DNA of 64,000 bases from Siphonodentalium dalli (taxonomy: Eukaryota > Mollusca > Scaphopoda > Gadilida > Siphonodentaliidae): NCBI GenBank assembly GCA_032622095.1, contig CP136069.1, positions 51,074,760 through 51,138,759 on the forward strand, written 5' to 3'. The position numbers and the translations under genes are program-made. Below the pieces are notes generated by a model. It saw only the letters and a program-made list of their open reading frames with translations, ran no database searches and was not told where the DNA came from. Position 1 is the first letter of the stretch. Every line of letters begins with the position of its first letter. This document shows positions 47,840 to 59,501 of this stretch, in pieces.

Positions 47840-48080
47840 TATTAGGACGAAATTGGACTCGACTCCCTCCAGACGCGGTGTCTGATATTGATACCGATTA
47901 AATATCGATTTATGCATGAAATGGTTATAAATCTGAGCCGCGAGCAGGGATGTGGTTAGAGGGTTTGGTATGTGTCAAACTTGGAATTTCCAACTGCTCC
48001 CCTCCTTGATGCAGATCGAACTTTTCAAGTCCGAGAAATCCCATGTGCACCCCTTTGTGTTGGAATTGTCCAACTCACGG
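47840..48080 (+). repeat. Dispersed repeat shared with 50580-50840
   Basis: GGACTCGACTCCCTCCAGACGC, GATATTGATACCGA, GGAATTTCCAACTGC and TTTGTGTTGGAATTGTCCA occur in the same order at 50585-50815. Class unknown. Confidence 0.6.
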
Positions 48081-49013
48081 TAGGGAAACACGTGGTTTCG
48101 ACGGTCTTGAGCCCGAAGCCGCCAGCCATATTGGCAACAAGCCGCCGCCAGCCATATTATCCTGCCGTCAGCCACAAGAAAAGAAAACTCCGCCACCGGA
48201 TTTGTAAAATTGCTGAGCCGTGTGCATAATAATGTCAAGCACAAATGTACTGTGAATCGCAAATAACTAAACAGCATTGCCTAATATTGGCATACATGCA
48301 TGGACACTGCTTGGTTGTTATATTATCAGAACACCGCCCGGGCCTCTCAATGTGGAATAGACTATTCCAATACATGCTTTCATATAACTGAATGGGAGCA
48401 TCCATTCAGTATTGAAACTTGAAAGGGTTAAGATATAAATTGTTTATTTCGACACGACTCAGTCTCAGACATTGCTGGCATGTGTCAATATATGCACATA
48501 ACCTGTGGAATATAATAGAAAATAGTTTGAAATATTATATATCATTACCATCGGATTCGTCCTCCAATGATGCATGCATATATCGCAAGATGCCAGTGAT
48601 GATAGCAGTCTGAAGTCGACAGAAGTTCCAATGTACCTTATACCGATTAGGTGCGGGTTTTTTTAGCGTTTGTGGTGAACCCGTAGAATTCCAGACCACA
48701 CGTATTCTTTTGGTGTTGGGCTTTTCCATAATGGCGAAAATAAACGAAGGACTTGGGGTCTATAACTGGCGAGTATATAATATATGACAATTTCGGAAAC
48801 GAAAAAATGCTGAATGATAACGCCGTCTCAGCCGGCTGAGCCGCCATATTTCGTCAGCCACGAACATCGCAACTGAGCCGGCTTAGCTAGCTAACCAGCC
48901 ATGACATTTGTTGAGCCAGCCGCGAAAACTATTTGTCGTGGCTTCGGGTCTATTTCGACCTGATGAGTATCACGCATTCAAAATGGCCGAGGAGATCTCA
49001 AACGCAAAACGTT
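48081..49013. other. Unassigned sequence with a family B fragment
   Basis: 48355-48427 (CTATTCCAATACAT, TGGGAGCATCCATTCAGTAT, GAAAGGG then TTAA) is a family B right end. GCCGCCAGCCAT-like and GAGCCGGCTNAG motifs cluster at 48115-48180 and 48825-48920. No gene recognised. Confidence 0.45.
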
Positions 49014-49184
49014 AATAAATACACAGAACGACACGATGTGTAAATGGGTTTATCGATACGGCACGAGTGCTGTCGCGGAAGGATAGAACGAGAGGGGCTT
49101 GCGCCTCGAGTTCTATCCCTCTGCGACAGCACGAGTGCCGTATCGACAAACCCATTTACACATCGTGTCGTTCTGTGTTTATTA
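49014..49184. repeat. Long near-perfect hairpin, about 80-bp arms
   Basis: The left arm, from TAATAAATACACAGAACGAC through GGGTTTATCGATACGGCACG and GGATAGAACGAGA, is inverse to 49107-49184 with roughly five differences; the loop is GGGGCTTGCGCCT-like. The ends TAATAAA/TTTATTA may mark an element border. Open frames inside are palindrome artefacts. Confidence 0.85.
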
Positions 49185-49869
49185 CACGCTTCGCGTCCTA
49201 GAATCCGCGCATTAAAAATACAGGATTAGAAGGTTTATTTAGGCTCATACAGGGCGTGTTTGTCATGTGTGGCGATTCTTTTATTTAAATAGTTCTAGTT
49301 TCATGGTTGAGGAGAACGTCATGTACGTCAACGAGATGCGTATGGAACGTACGTTCCATACGGATTTGCAAATATGGAACAGCAATAACACTGTACTTCT
49401 AGGAACAAGCGTGTAATAAACGAGGATATGACATATCACATATTATTTTGGCAGCTACTATACACATATGTTATACTATTTTGCAAACAAGCCGATACCT
49501 CATATGTGTCCAAACTCACAGTTGTTTGTTCTAATTCTGACCGAAGTTGTCAGTCGAACGTTCTGCCTTTGGTCAGAATGTTGTGGAAAACTACCGAGTA
49601 TTTCGAATCAAATAAGGTATCAACGTGTTTAAAAAAAACTAGCATACGCTCAACAGTCAAAATGCTATGTTTTGTGTTATTTCCTCATATATTATGTTTT
49701 TGTGCGTTTGCGCTCGCCTCGGCATTTTGAATGCATGGTACTCACCAACATCGAAATCAGGTGATTCCCCATCGTATAACTGGTACCTCAATCTTTCCAA
49801 ACTTTAAAAATGTCCAACCTAAAACTACCCTATGGTTAGATATTTCCAACTGATTGCCATCTCGGTTAA

Positions 49870-50307
49870 AGGTACTCAATCCGATTCGATGGTCCCCATA
49901 TCATCAGATTGCAACAACATTTTTTGAAATTGCCGCTTCAGTTATCAGAATCGAGTATTGCTAAAAAATAATGTTAACCACATGCAGTCAACTACAGTAT
50001 GAAATTGCCAAAAATCTGTTATTTGTCAACATTTTGTACAACGAAATTTTGCCCGTTTGTAAAATATCTGACACAAAAAAGCCACTTCATTTTAGAGTTA
50101 TCCATCTTCATCCGCAATTTGGTCAGAAATCGTCTTCTCGTCGACTGTTTACTTGGCCACTTAAAATTAATAAAATTAAAAATAATAGATTTCGAACATC
50201 GATAGCTGCTCACTCTGAGCTCTGATGGGTGGGTTACTCGACTCGAATCAAATATTTATTTTACCCCCGAAGACACGGAAATTTGCGAGCGTTAACAGCG
50301 TGCATCT
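49870..50307 (-). mobile_element. Family E MITE, copy 5 (minus orientation)
   Basis: TTAA (49866-49869) then AGGTACTCAATCCGATTCG, the body reversed relative to the copies above, ending GTGCATCT before TCAA. 438 bp. The overlapping 84/68/64-codon frames are not genes. Confidence 0.85.
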
Positions 50308-50584
50308 TCAACACGTTTAAATGAGAGTAGGGAAATATTCGACTTTGGGTCCAATCGATCTTCAAGTAATTCCTTATAATCTTATATCGGCACACATTTT
50401 AATAGAACATAATAGCATGAACAACTGTTCAAAACGACCAAAACAATCATAAGTAACACATTGTTCAAATGTTGAAACTTTTTGCCACAGTTTGGGGTGG
50501 GGTGAGACACATGAAGTCTGAGACACCGCACCCCATGTCGGCACGTCACTGGAGGATACACAAGACCGTTCGGGGCATCAATTC

Positions 50585-50840
50585 TGCTATACGACGGAAT
50601 TAGACTCGACTCCCCCCAGACGCGATGTCTCATATTAATACCGACTGTATCGATTTCTGATATGTCTGCTATTTAAGCTAGGACCGTGGCTAGATGGTGT
50701 GTTGGGAATGGGGTGGGATGGGTCTACAACTTCGAATTTCCAGCTGCACCCCCCATGAAACGCACACAAAATCACATTGTACAACTCTTTGTGGTGGAAT
50801 TTTCCACCCTGTGGTTTGAAATCTGTATTTTGGTAAAACA
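50585..50840 (+). repeat. Dispersed repeat shared with 47840-48080
   Basis: GACTCGACTCCCCCCAGACG, TATTAATACCGA, AATTTCCAGCTGCACC and CTCTTTGTGGTGGAATTTTCC follow the same order as the 47.9-kb copy. Confidence 0.6.
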
Positions 50841-51263
50841 AATTGACCGAAAGTAGGGGTCTAATAGTAACATCATATCCCTTTGACACTAAATGCTGGT
50901 TACATATGTCTTCCCTTCATTTGATACTATCGCACTGCACATCAAAAGAAAGTATATTTCATGTCCAATAATACACATTGAAATATTTTGTGATTGAGAT
51001 GAACGATTTTGAAAATCAATGATGAATAATAATGATAGATGGCTGTGTTTTTACTTGTGAACCTTGTTACTGGTATAATATCGGTATATCTGGTATTTTT
51101 CACCAAAGGCCTGTGTGGTATAGATTGGTATATCTTGTATTTTTACCCATGGGCCTGCTCTCTGACATGAATGGGTCATACGGATGTGTAACACGACACA
51201 GCAACAACATTGTATAACTAGGAAGAAGCGTGTAATAAGAACAATTACAGCATTTGTTCTCCA
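50841..51263. other. Unassigned sequence
   Basis: AAGAAGCGTGTAATAAGAAC (51224-51243) matches a piece at 49402-49416 and the right flank of the 49.0-kb hairpin. Imperfect duplication of TATAGATTGGTATATCT-like text at 51070-51140. Confidence 0.4.
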
Positions 51264-51267
51264 TTAA

Positions 51268-51519
51268 CCCTTTCTATTCTAAATGGATTCTCCCAGTCAG
51301 TTAAAAATTGTACATAGGAATGGTCTATTATTAATTTGGAGGGATGTTAAGGTGATAACAGCAGACGACAGATAAATAAAAGTGCAGAAGGAGCCCTAAT
51401 TATTGAGGGAAATGTTTAGATAATAAGTTCAACAAACGATAGGTCATTTGTTGAACTTATTATCTGAACATTTCATATGGGATAACTACTCATCAATGAT
51501 GCTTCAGTATAGAAATGGG
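51268..51519. mobile_element. Family B MITE, copy 4 (inverted-half arrangement)
   Basis: TTAA on both sides (51264-51267, 51520-51523). Termini CCCTTTCTATTCTAAATGG and TATAGAAATGGG. Unlike the other copies it has an internal palindrome, AATAAGTTCAACAAACGATA against TTTGTTGAACTTATT. The right-half landmark GTCGTCTGCTG-type appears inverted on the left (ACAGCAGACGAC). Confidence 0.8.
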
Positions 51520-51844
51520 TTAATATGATCTTATAAAAAGAAATAACTCAAACACCACGTGTGGCTTTAAATGTTAATAAACTAGTAACCAATGTGTTAT
51601 AACAATCCTAAGCTGGATCTAAATTAAGAAGCATTTGCGTGGAACTGAAATAACGTCGGATCGAAATCTGAACGATGTAGAGTTATGCCTCTTATATTTC
51701 TTTGGATGAAGCTCACCGATGAAGAATGGCATAGCTGCATTGTGTTAAAAGAAAGATAACTCTATTACGATCGATATATTTATACAACGAATCGAGAATG
51801 TAAGTACGCACGAGTACCATATTAAGATAGCCTAAGTCAGTTAA

Positions 51845-52081
51845 CCCTTTTTTAAATACAAAATATTCATTGAGAGTAGTTCCCTTAGGAAATGTCGTTT
51901 GTTGAGAACATATTATCTGAACATTTTCCCACCAATGAATATGAATCATTCTGCCCTTGTATGATCTTTTTGTATGTCTGTCGTCTGCTATTATTACCTG
52001 AACACCCTTCAAAATGAATGACTCTTCCAATTATTTTATTTTTTATAGCAGAGTGGGAAAATCCATTTGGTATAGAAAGAG
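51845..52081 (+). mobile_element. Family B MITE, copy 5
   Basis: TTAA (51841-51844), CCCTTTTTTAAATACAAAAT, the standard family B order, and TATAGAAAGAG before TTAG (52082-52085). 237 bp. Confidence 0.8.
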
Positions 52082-52261
52082 TTAGCAATGGCCATTACCA
52101 CCAGGGTGGATGCTATTGACATAACGCGAATAACAATGAGTTCAACCTGCCACATGCACTTTTGACAAAAATCAATTTACATTGCCAATATTATGCATAT
52201 AGTACATGCGTATTATATACACGTAGTGTCATAGTACATCAATACAACTACTCTTAAACGT

Positions 52262-52666
52262 CAGGTCTCAGAGGTCTCCAGTTGGTGAATTTAGTGACGC
52301 TATCCCACACATCCGGCTAGCATCACCAAATTCGCCCTCTGGGGACCTCATTCTGCTTAGGCCTCAACTCCTAGTATAGGATCAGATTGAAGTTCCCCAG
52401 TTGAAGTTGGTGATGTTCATCCATTAGTTTATGCATTTTATCTTCTGTAAATTATGGGATATATAAACTGAAATAGAAGGGGAAAAAATAACTGAAAACA
52501 ATGTTAATTTGATACTATGGATACTTCCCAGAAGACGAGGGCTAAGTAGAATGAGGTCCCAGAGGGCGAATTTGGTGATGCTAGCCCGTTGTGCGGGATA
52601 GCATCAATAAATTCACCCTCTGGAGGCCTCATTCTGTAAACGACAGACACACTATTTCTAGGCTTG
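52262..52666. mobile_element. Family C dumbbell MITE, copy 6
   Basis: The left terminus is truncated (starts at GTCTCAGAGGTCTCCAGTTG). Both end palindromes are recognisable; the right terminus ACACTATTTCTAGGCTTG is intact. Confidence 0.75.
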
Positions 52667-52898
52667 TACTCCAACATACATGCCGAAGTAATAGCTATAT
52701 ATTGATCAGCTGTTTTCAACTTGATACAAATGCTCTTTATGCTTATCATATCGGGAAAAGACTAATACGAATCGCCCTTTAACATTCAACGGCGAATAAA
52801 TGTAATCCTTCTGAGGCGACAAATTATTTGACTCGGATCAGCTTCGGTGAGTTTTTAGAGACATTTGAAGTGTGCATATAAGTATTGCATGTGCTTAA

Positions 52899-53165
52899 AT
52901 GCACGGATGGCCTTAGTGGTGGGTACTTCTGTTAAAATAGTCACATCCGTTAAAACCGTCATCGACAGGCAGAATATTAAAATATAGACATATGTTGTTC
53001 TTATACCAATCATAACTATTGCGTAAATAGTATGTTATTGTCAAGTTCGTACGATTTGTTATGTAAACAAAAGTTAAAAATGTTACAGAACCCGGCTTTT
53101 GTTTACACAACACAGCGTACGAACTTGTCAATATACTATTTACGTAATATTTATGATTGGTATAA
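52899..53165. mobile_element. Family F MITE, copy 2, right end lost
   Basis: TTAA (52895-52898) then ATGCACGGATGGCCTTAGTG. The internal hairpin 53030-53155 (GTAAATAGTATGTTATTGTC/TTGTCAATATACTATTTACG) is strongly preserved. No right terminus found. Confidence 0.65.
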
Positions 53166-53941
53166 GAAAAAAACATATATACACAGGACTGCACGATAAC
53201 ACGATTCACCAATTTCGGGCCAAATTGAACCGCCACATCGCTTTACCGATAGCATCTGCGTATTATTGTTGCCTATAATGGATGACATCTAGAATAATTA
53301 ACTTAGCATCAGGATTCTCCTCGATGCCTTTGATATAGTGTTCGATTATCGCTACTCACCAACAAGCGTCTCAGATTCGGACCCAAGGACATCCTAATTA
53401 GCAGGTTCAATTCGATTGACGCGCGACGCAAACGGATCGATAGTTCTCGATGACTCATGGATTGTCCGACTTCTTACGCGCAGGGTCAAATGTCCGTAAG
53501 TCAGCGCGATATACAGGGGAAACAGTGAGTTACAGACACATGTGCGTACAAATAAGTTATTTCAAGGCATGTGAGAAAAATGGAAGCGTATACTATCTAT
53601 ACATGTGCAAGAAAATTAAATGCCAATTCCACAAAGATGATGAAAACAAGACATGGTGAAGGGGTGTTTCAGCGAGGTAATATATGCATGCATGCACTAA
53701 GAATAATAATAATTTATGCCAAGCGTTTTCAATAAAAGTTTAGCCTCAACAAGCAGTCCTGAAACCCCCTGATCATTTCAATACTGGAAAACGGCGACGG
53801 TCCCTTTGTGTGCTTCGCGCACATTTTGATCGTGTATACATTTTGATTTAAAAAAAAAATAAGATTAAGCTCCTTGCTCAATTTCACAAACTTTATTGTT
53901 GTTTTTGTTTCAATTAATTTAGAAAATTTGGAAAACCTAAC

Positions 53942-55972
53942 CACGGGGTCTCAGCTGCCCCGCGAGAACTGGTTCGCATTCAGTTTTGGACACGGTGCGC
54001 ATTCGTCAATGTCACGGTGCGCGCTTGCAATTTGACAACAATTGGACAAGACGTTGCAGAAAATGGTAAGTATCTCTATCGTTATCAAGGATATAATATA
54101 TGTGTGAGCGTTCATCGATAGTTGTTGCTATATATAACAATACAAACCATTCACTGGACCAACGTTCGTCGGCCAAACTTCGAAATATCGAACCGATCAG
54201 TAGGATTTGGTAGTTATATTCCCATGCAGTGTCTGTTTTTAAATGCTATTTTCGCTACAAAAGCACACTTTACCAGCTGTTTTTTGCTAATATTTCAACG
54301 AGACGAGTTCTGCTTGTCCTAACGCGATTTATGAAATGTCAAATATATCAAAGGTATTCGCAACATATGCGTCTTTTAGTTGCAAGTCAAGCATGCCCCA
54401 GTGCGCATTTTCGGATGCTAAGGTTCGCATTCTGCAAACTTTGATATATAGGTCCCAGTGCGCATTTTGGATAGCTCTAGCAGCCTAACTGGTGTAACAC
54501 GCCTTGGAATCATGCGGAATTATTCAAAATGAGCCATATATATTCCGATCAATTGTGGACACATTTGTTCCTAAGCGTATACTTTATGACACGTTATGCC
54601 TTTATTGTTCGTATATATACTATAGCTATTGTGTGCCAAGTTTATGAATATTTTTGGCACATGTATTGGTAGTGTGATCTCAAGCCTCTTAATTTGTGTC
54701 CAGAATATAACCATAATTATAGCGCGTGTGGTTAGAACATTGGCCCAAAGATTCCCTGATCGGAGTTATATAGACAGAGATGTGGTCACAGTGAAACCCG
54801 CGTGTATGTTAAAGACGTTTCACCCGAATACTTGTAGAAGTTTTCATGCATGGACCAACATGAATGCGAAGACCATGCAGTAAGGGGTAACAACTTGGGT
54901 TTTCTTGAGTTGTTTATTAAGCATATTTCGAGTATGTAGTTTTGCATTTTTGCTATATGCACGTTCCTGTGGGCAATGTTATAATATTTTTAACTTGTTA
55001 AAATGACACATACCTCTCATATATCAATTCCCTGCATTGTTTTATTTTTCAGAGCAATTTCAGGAGCTCCTATTGCCAACACAAGAACGAGTATTCGGAT
55101 GGGGCTTTGGATCACGCATTTTCTGCTCGCCAAACCGAGGAAATTGTTTTATTATAAAGAATGATATAGCCCTGCCAAACACGGAAAGGTCAAATATAGA
55201 ATGATTAGATTTGGCACTACACCAAGTAACATGACTCCAACATTTGGGTGGCCATTAATCAGGACTCCATGACGCTAGAACAAAAAAAAACGGAACCAAG
55301 TCCCGAAGTTCATCATAAACTTATAAATTGAAATGAAATTTATCACGAGTAATCAGTGAGGATGTGTGGTGTTACTGGTATACTGTACATCAACTAGAAA
55401 TTGGAAATGTGTCGAAATACCTGCGAAGAATGTGTTTACTGCTGCAAAATCTGCAGTTAAATGGCAAGGCATCGGATCGGAACTGGGGCATTTGATCGGA
55501 TGCGAACAAAAATGATAACATAAGATCAGAGGGGCACCATAGCATTTTCAACTCATTTCAAAAGTCGTCTCTTGTGACTTAGACGTGAAATATGACCACG
55601 ATGGGTGGTTTGAGAGTGAGGAGTTATCGGAAACTGGCCGTACATTCGAAAACCAGAAGCGGTTGGTGTGTATTAAATGTCATTAGTCGGACAAGTTTCC
55701 ATTGAAAATGCATTGAGTGATCGCTGACTTGAACATATGCCAACAAGTACACAGTTTTCAGCTAAAACATCAAATAAACTATTGGATCGATAGCATTGAG
55801 TCATTTGAAAAATAACCGTAGCATCAACTGTAGATTAGTCTCACCTTTGTCTGTGCAAAATGCCACTTATCTGTGATGACCTATTTTCTCGATCTGAAAC
55901 GACATTGGCGAATGCGCGCCGTGTCCAAAACCGAATGCCAACCAGTTCTCACGGGGCAGCTGAGACCCCGTG
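53942..55972. mobile_element. 2,031-bp TIR element with CAC termini and a 5-bp duplication (Transib-like)
   Basis: The terminal inverted repeats span 53942-54013 and 55901-55972 (72 bp, 67 identical). They begin CACGGGGTCTCAGCTGCCCC. CTAAC flanks both ends (53937-53941, 55973-55977). GTGCGCATT recurs inside the left end and at about 54400 and 54456, like sub-terminal transposase sites. Known: Transib/RAG-type elements make 5-bp duplications and start with CAC. No transposase frame is visible, so it would be non-autonomous. Superfamily assignment is inference. It contains a possible two-exon microgene (see findings). Confidence 0.75.
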
Positions 55973-55977
55973 CTAAC

Positions 55978-56205
55978 GCCGTTATGACATCCACCATGGT
56001 ACCACGAGTCACCCCTCCAAATTTGGTATAAATCGGTCCAGGGGTCTATCTGTCTGTCTGTTCGCGATTTTTCTCCAAGACCCTGGGCCGATTTCAACCA
56101 AATTTGGTGTATTGACTCGAATGTTATAATGCGTTAATTTTTGAAAAATTCGATTTAAATTAAAGTTGTATATATAAAAGCAAAGCACATAAAGGGGCAG
56201 CATGT
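55978..56205 (-). repeat. CAAATTTGG-rich fragment resembling family T ends
   Basis: On the minus strand, ACCAAATTTGGTTGAAATCG followed by CGCGAACAGACAGACAGATA recalls the 3' part of family T (GTTTCATCGAAATCG, CGCGAACACAGACAG). Similarity is limited. Confidence 0.4.
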
Positions 56206-56584
56206 TTTTTTTTGACCGGGAAACTCGTCTTTTGTTCTTGAACTAACTATTTATTTTATTTATTTATCGGTTATAAACCTCTGCGTTCACCCAAATTGCG
56301 CATACGCGAATATGGTGTACTATACATGGGAGATGTTATTTCCATGAGAAAGCAGAACTGGCCGAGCCGCTGAGATTGGATCTCTGCTGACCGAGCGTCT
56401 CGAGGCAAAATGAAGCTAAGCTGGGCGTGTAAAGTTAATTCCAGACAATCGAATTTGACGATCCCAAGAACTGTAATTACAACAACGACATTAACGTCGC
56501 TCCAAAAGCTTTTAAGGCTATTGGACTTGTAAGTATTCGGAAATTACCTTAAATACGTTACGTCCATTGTCGAGGTAGTAGCTG
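56206..56584. other. Unassigned sequence
   Basis: Nothing recognised. Confidence 0.35.
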
Positions 56585-57019
56585 ATTTTGTTTTGCGAAA
56601 ACCCTGAGCTAATGCATTCTCTTATATATGCGAGTCGACCCTAGGTCACCTCGCATATAAAGAGATTGCATTGGCCTAAAAAAAATTATATAATTTTTCA
56701 TAGTTGTTAAAGAATGTAAGAAAAAATGAAAAAAAATGATAAAAACATTGTTAAAGAATATAAGTAAAAATGATAAACAACGATAAAATTGTTAAAGAAT
56801 ATAAGAACAAATGATACAAATTGTAATAGAATGTAAGAACAAATTACAAAAAATTGTTAAAAATTATTGAAGAATGTAAGAGATATTGATAGAAAATTGT
56901 TAGGCCCATGCATTCTTTTATATATGCGAGGCAACCTATGGTCGACTCGCGTATATTAGATAATGGTGGCACAGCAGGGTATTTAAGGTTGCACCAGCGC
57001 AGCTCCCGTCATGAAAGGG
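56585..57019 (+). mobile_element. Family A MITE, copy 5, with AT-rich expansion
   Basis: The left end is missing. First palindrome at 56605-56680; then 200 bp of AATATAAG/AATGATAAA-type repeats (56690-56905); second palindrome at 56907-56965; right end GCTCCCGTCATGAAAGGG, then CTAA at 57020-57023. Confidence 0.75.
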
Positions 57020-57023
57020 CTAA

Positions 57024-57440
57024 AGGCTCATTTAATTTTCGAACCCCCAGATCACATTATATACAATATATTGCATAGTATACCATTTGAAAGAGGAAAC
57101 TCCAAAAACATTGTGGTATCAACTTAAGCGGTCGAATAAACTGTGAACATGATTTTGTCAAGGAACCAATCGATCTGGTCTGTATACTGCCAGTCTGTTG
57201 TTCTCAATGGAAGGGGAATAACTCTATATTAGTTGTGAATAAAGATGCATTCTAGGATAAATAACTGGGGAAGTCTTTATGTGAATCTGATAATCCCTGT
57301 CACTTGGTGGACACTCCTAGGCCACAGCTCTTCCGCATTCCGGTAGAATATATATAGTTTTGTTGCTCTTCCAAATGGTATATAATATAAAATATTTTGT
57401 ATGTAATGTGATCTGGGCAATCGAGAAAAATATTGCGCTA
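57024..57440. mobile_element. Family D MITE, copy 3, abutting family A
   Basis: Starts AGGCTCATTTAATTTTCGAA directly after the CTAA that ends family A copy 5. Body as in copy 2; the right end is degraded (GAGAAAAATATTGCGCTAAT). Confidence 0.7.
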
Positions 57441-57574
57441 ATTTTAGCTATGTGGCTAATCGAACTGCCGCTATATAGAAATTCCGCCAATCACATAATT
57501 GGCTTAATTGCTTTATATTAAATGTTGTAGTTTGCTGACAATGTCGTAATGCTCCGTAGAGGTAAATTTCCCAA

Positions 57575-57888
57575 AACGTGTTATTTATCAATATTTTGTT
57601 CAACGAGATATGGCCGTATTATCACTTGAGTATCACGAAATTTGGCCGTATTACCAGTTGATTTTAGAGTTATCCATCTTCATCCGCAATTTAGTCTGAG
57701 ACTGTCGGTTTGAAAGCTGTTTTCTGGGCCACAAATAATTGCACATCTCGAGATATAACAAACGTCAAAAATCGATATCTGATCACTCTGAGCTTTGATG
57801 GGTAGGTTCCTCGACTCGAATCAAATATTCTTTACCACCGAAGCCAAAGAAATAGTAACTTGGTAGCGCTAATTCAGAGAATGCATCT
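57575..57888 (-). mobile_element. Family E MITE, copy 6 (minus orientation, truncated)
   Basis: AAAACGTGTTATTTATCAAT, TCATCCGCAATTTAGTC, TGATGGGTAGGTTCCTCGAC and AATGCATCT then TTAA (57889-57892). The AGGTACTC end is missing. Confidence 0.75.
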
Positions 57889-57892
57889 TTAA

Positions 57893-58542
57893 ATACTTGT
57901 ATAGTCCCGTTGCTATCTTCAACTAATATTTCCAAGCCAGGCGTCCAAACTAACACAATTTTACGGGCTAGGTATACGGTCCAAATCTTATATGAATATT
58001 ATATAAATGATATATATTACACAACATATGGCTATTTATAGTATAGTTGCCTACTACATATCCCTTCAGAAGATTCTGACATTTCACAAACTGCATAAGT
58101 CTTATTTTATTCATCACATGTGTTCACAACTTTATTTTGTATTCGTTGTCCACAAATGACCATGTGTTATTGATGTTAAAAGGGTCATTATTTTGTTGGT
58201 ATATTCAACCATATTTTGATGGATTCAACCAAATATATTATTGAATTTATATAATTGAATTCTAGTGTTCATGGATGTTTAATATGCTATTTAATGGCTG
58301 CATAATCCTGCTCATTGTGTGATGACTTTGTTTGGTTCAACAATACAATCTACACATGATAATATTGCTCAAACTGCGTGAGTCCATATAACATAAGATG
58401 AGGCATAGGGCAAGCCTAATTGCTGTCGAAAGACGTCAGTTTGCGCCGCTGTTTCCACCAATTAAATCACTCAACGCCACCTAGTCCACCCATGTTCGCT
58501 AGTTCCCATCTCTCAACACGATGAAGGAAATGCGAGTGTTAT
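57893..58542. other. Unassigned sequence
   Basis: AT-rich; nothing recognised. Confidence 0.35.
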
Positions 58543-58963
58543 CAAGCCAGGAAATAGTGTGTCTGACATTTGCAGAATGAGGTTCCCAGAGGGTAATTTA
58601 GTGACGCTACCCCTTACAGTGGGCTAACATCAATAAATTCACCGTCTGGGAACATCATTCTGCTTAGGCCTCATCTTCTGGGAAGTATCTATAGTATCAA
58701 CTTAACATTGTTTTCGTTACTTTTTCCCCTCCGGGAAGTTTTTATATCCCCTATAAATTTGCAGAAGATAAATGCATAATCAAGGTGACCAACTTCAACA
58801 TTGAAACTTTAATCTGGCCTCCCATAGAAGTTGAGGCGTAATCAGAATGAGGTTCCATGAGGGTGAATTTTGTGATGCTAGCACGCCGTGCGGGATAACG
58901 TCACTATATTCACCCTCTGGGGAACTCAGCCTGCAAATGACAGACACACTATTTGCAGACTTG
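58543..58963. mobile_element. Family C dumbbell MITE, copy 7
   Basis: Termini CAAGCCAGGAAATAGTGTGT and ACACACTATTTGCAGACTTG; both palindromic ends present. The flanks do not show a clear 8-bp duplication. The minus-strand and plus-strand short frames at each end are palindrome artefacts. Confidence 0.8.
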
Positions 58964-59501
58964 AATGCTAACGTACGTGGTATCATTCACCTATACGAAG
59001 GCCGAGCCAAAATGAGTACATATAACGCACAGTCGAGGAAAGATGATCGATATGCGAAGTATATATACTGATCGAAATTGCCATCGATACGTTCCAGATG
59101 CACGCTGTACCAATTAAGGGTTATTTACACGTGTGGCGCAATGTTTATCAATCTGGTGCACAATGTACGTAACAACATGCAATACTGGCACATAAATCCA
59201 ATCATTTTGCCAAGTAACAGGCCATTTTGGGTACAGTATGTCAAGATAGTTAGCACTATGATCATGCAATGAGCCAATGCCAATTTTTATTTAACCTGTA
59301 CCATATTGCTATATCGCAGTAGTCATGGACTTGCGTATTGTACGATTTCACTCAGATTGGAATGTTTAACGTAAACATTATATGTACTACTATACTAGTA
59401 CTGGTGTTAAGTATATATGCACACAGTGCATGTGAAAGACCATAGGAAGGTTTTCGTTAGCGATGAAGATCAGCGTTTGTCGAACTATACATTGGTGTTA
59501 A

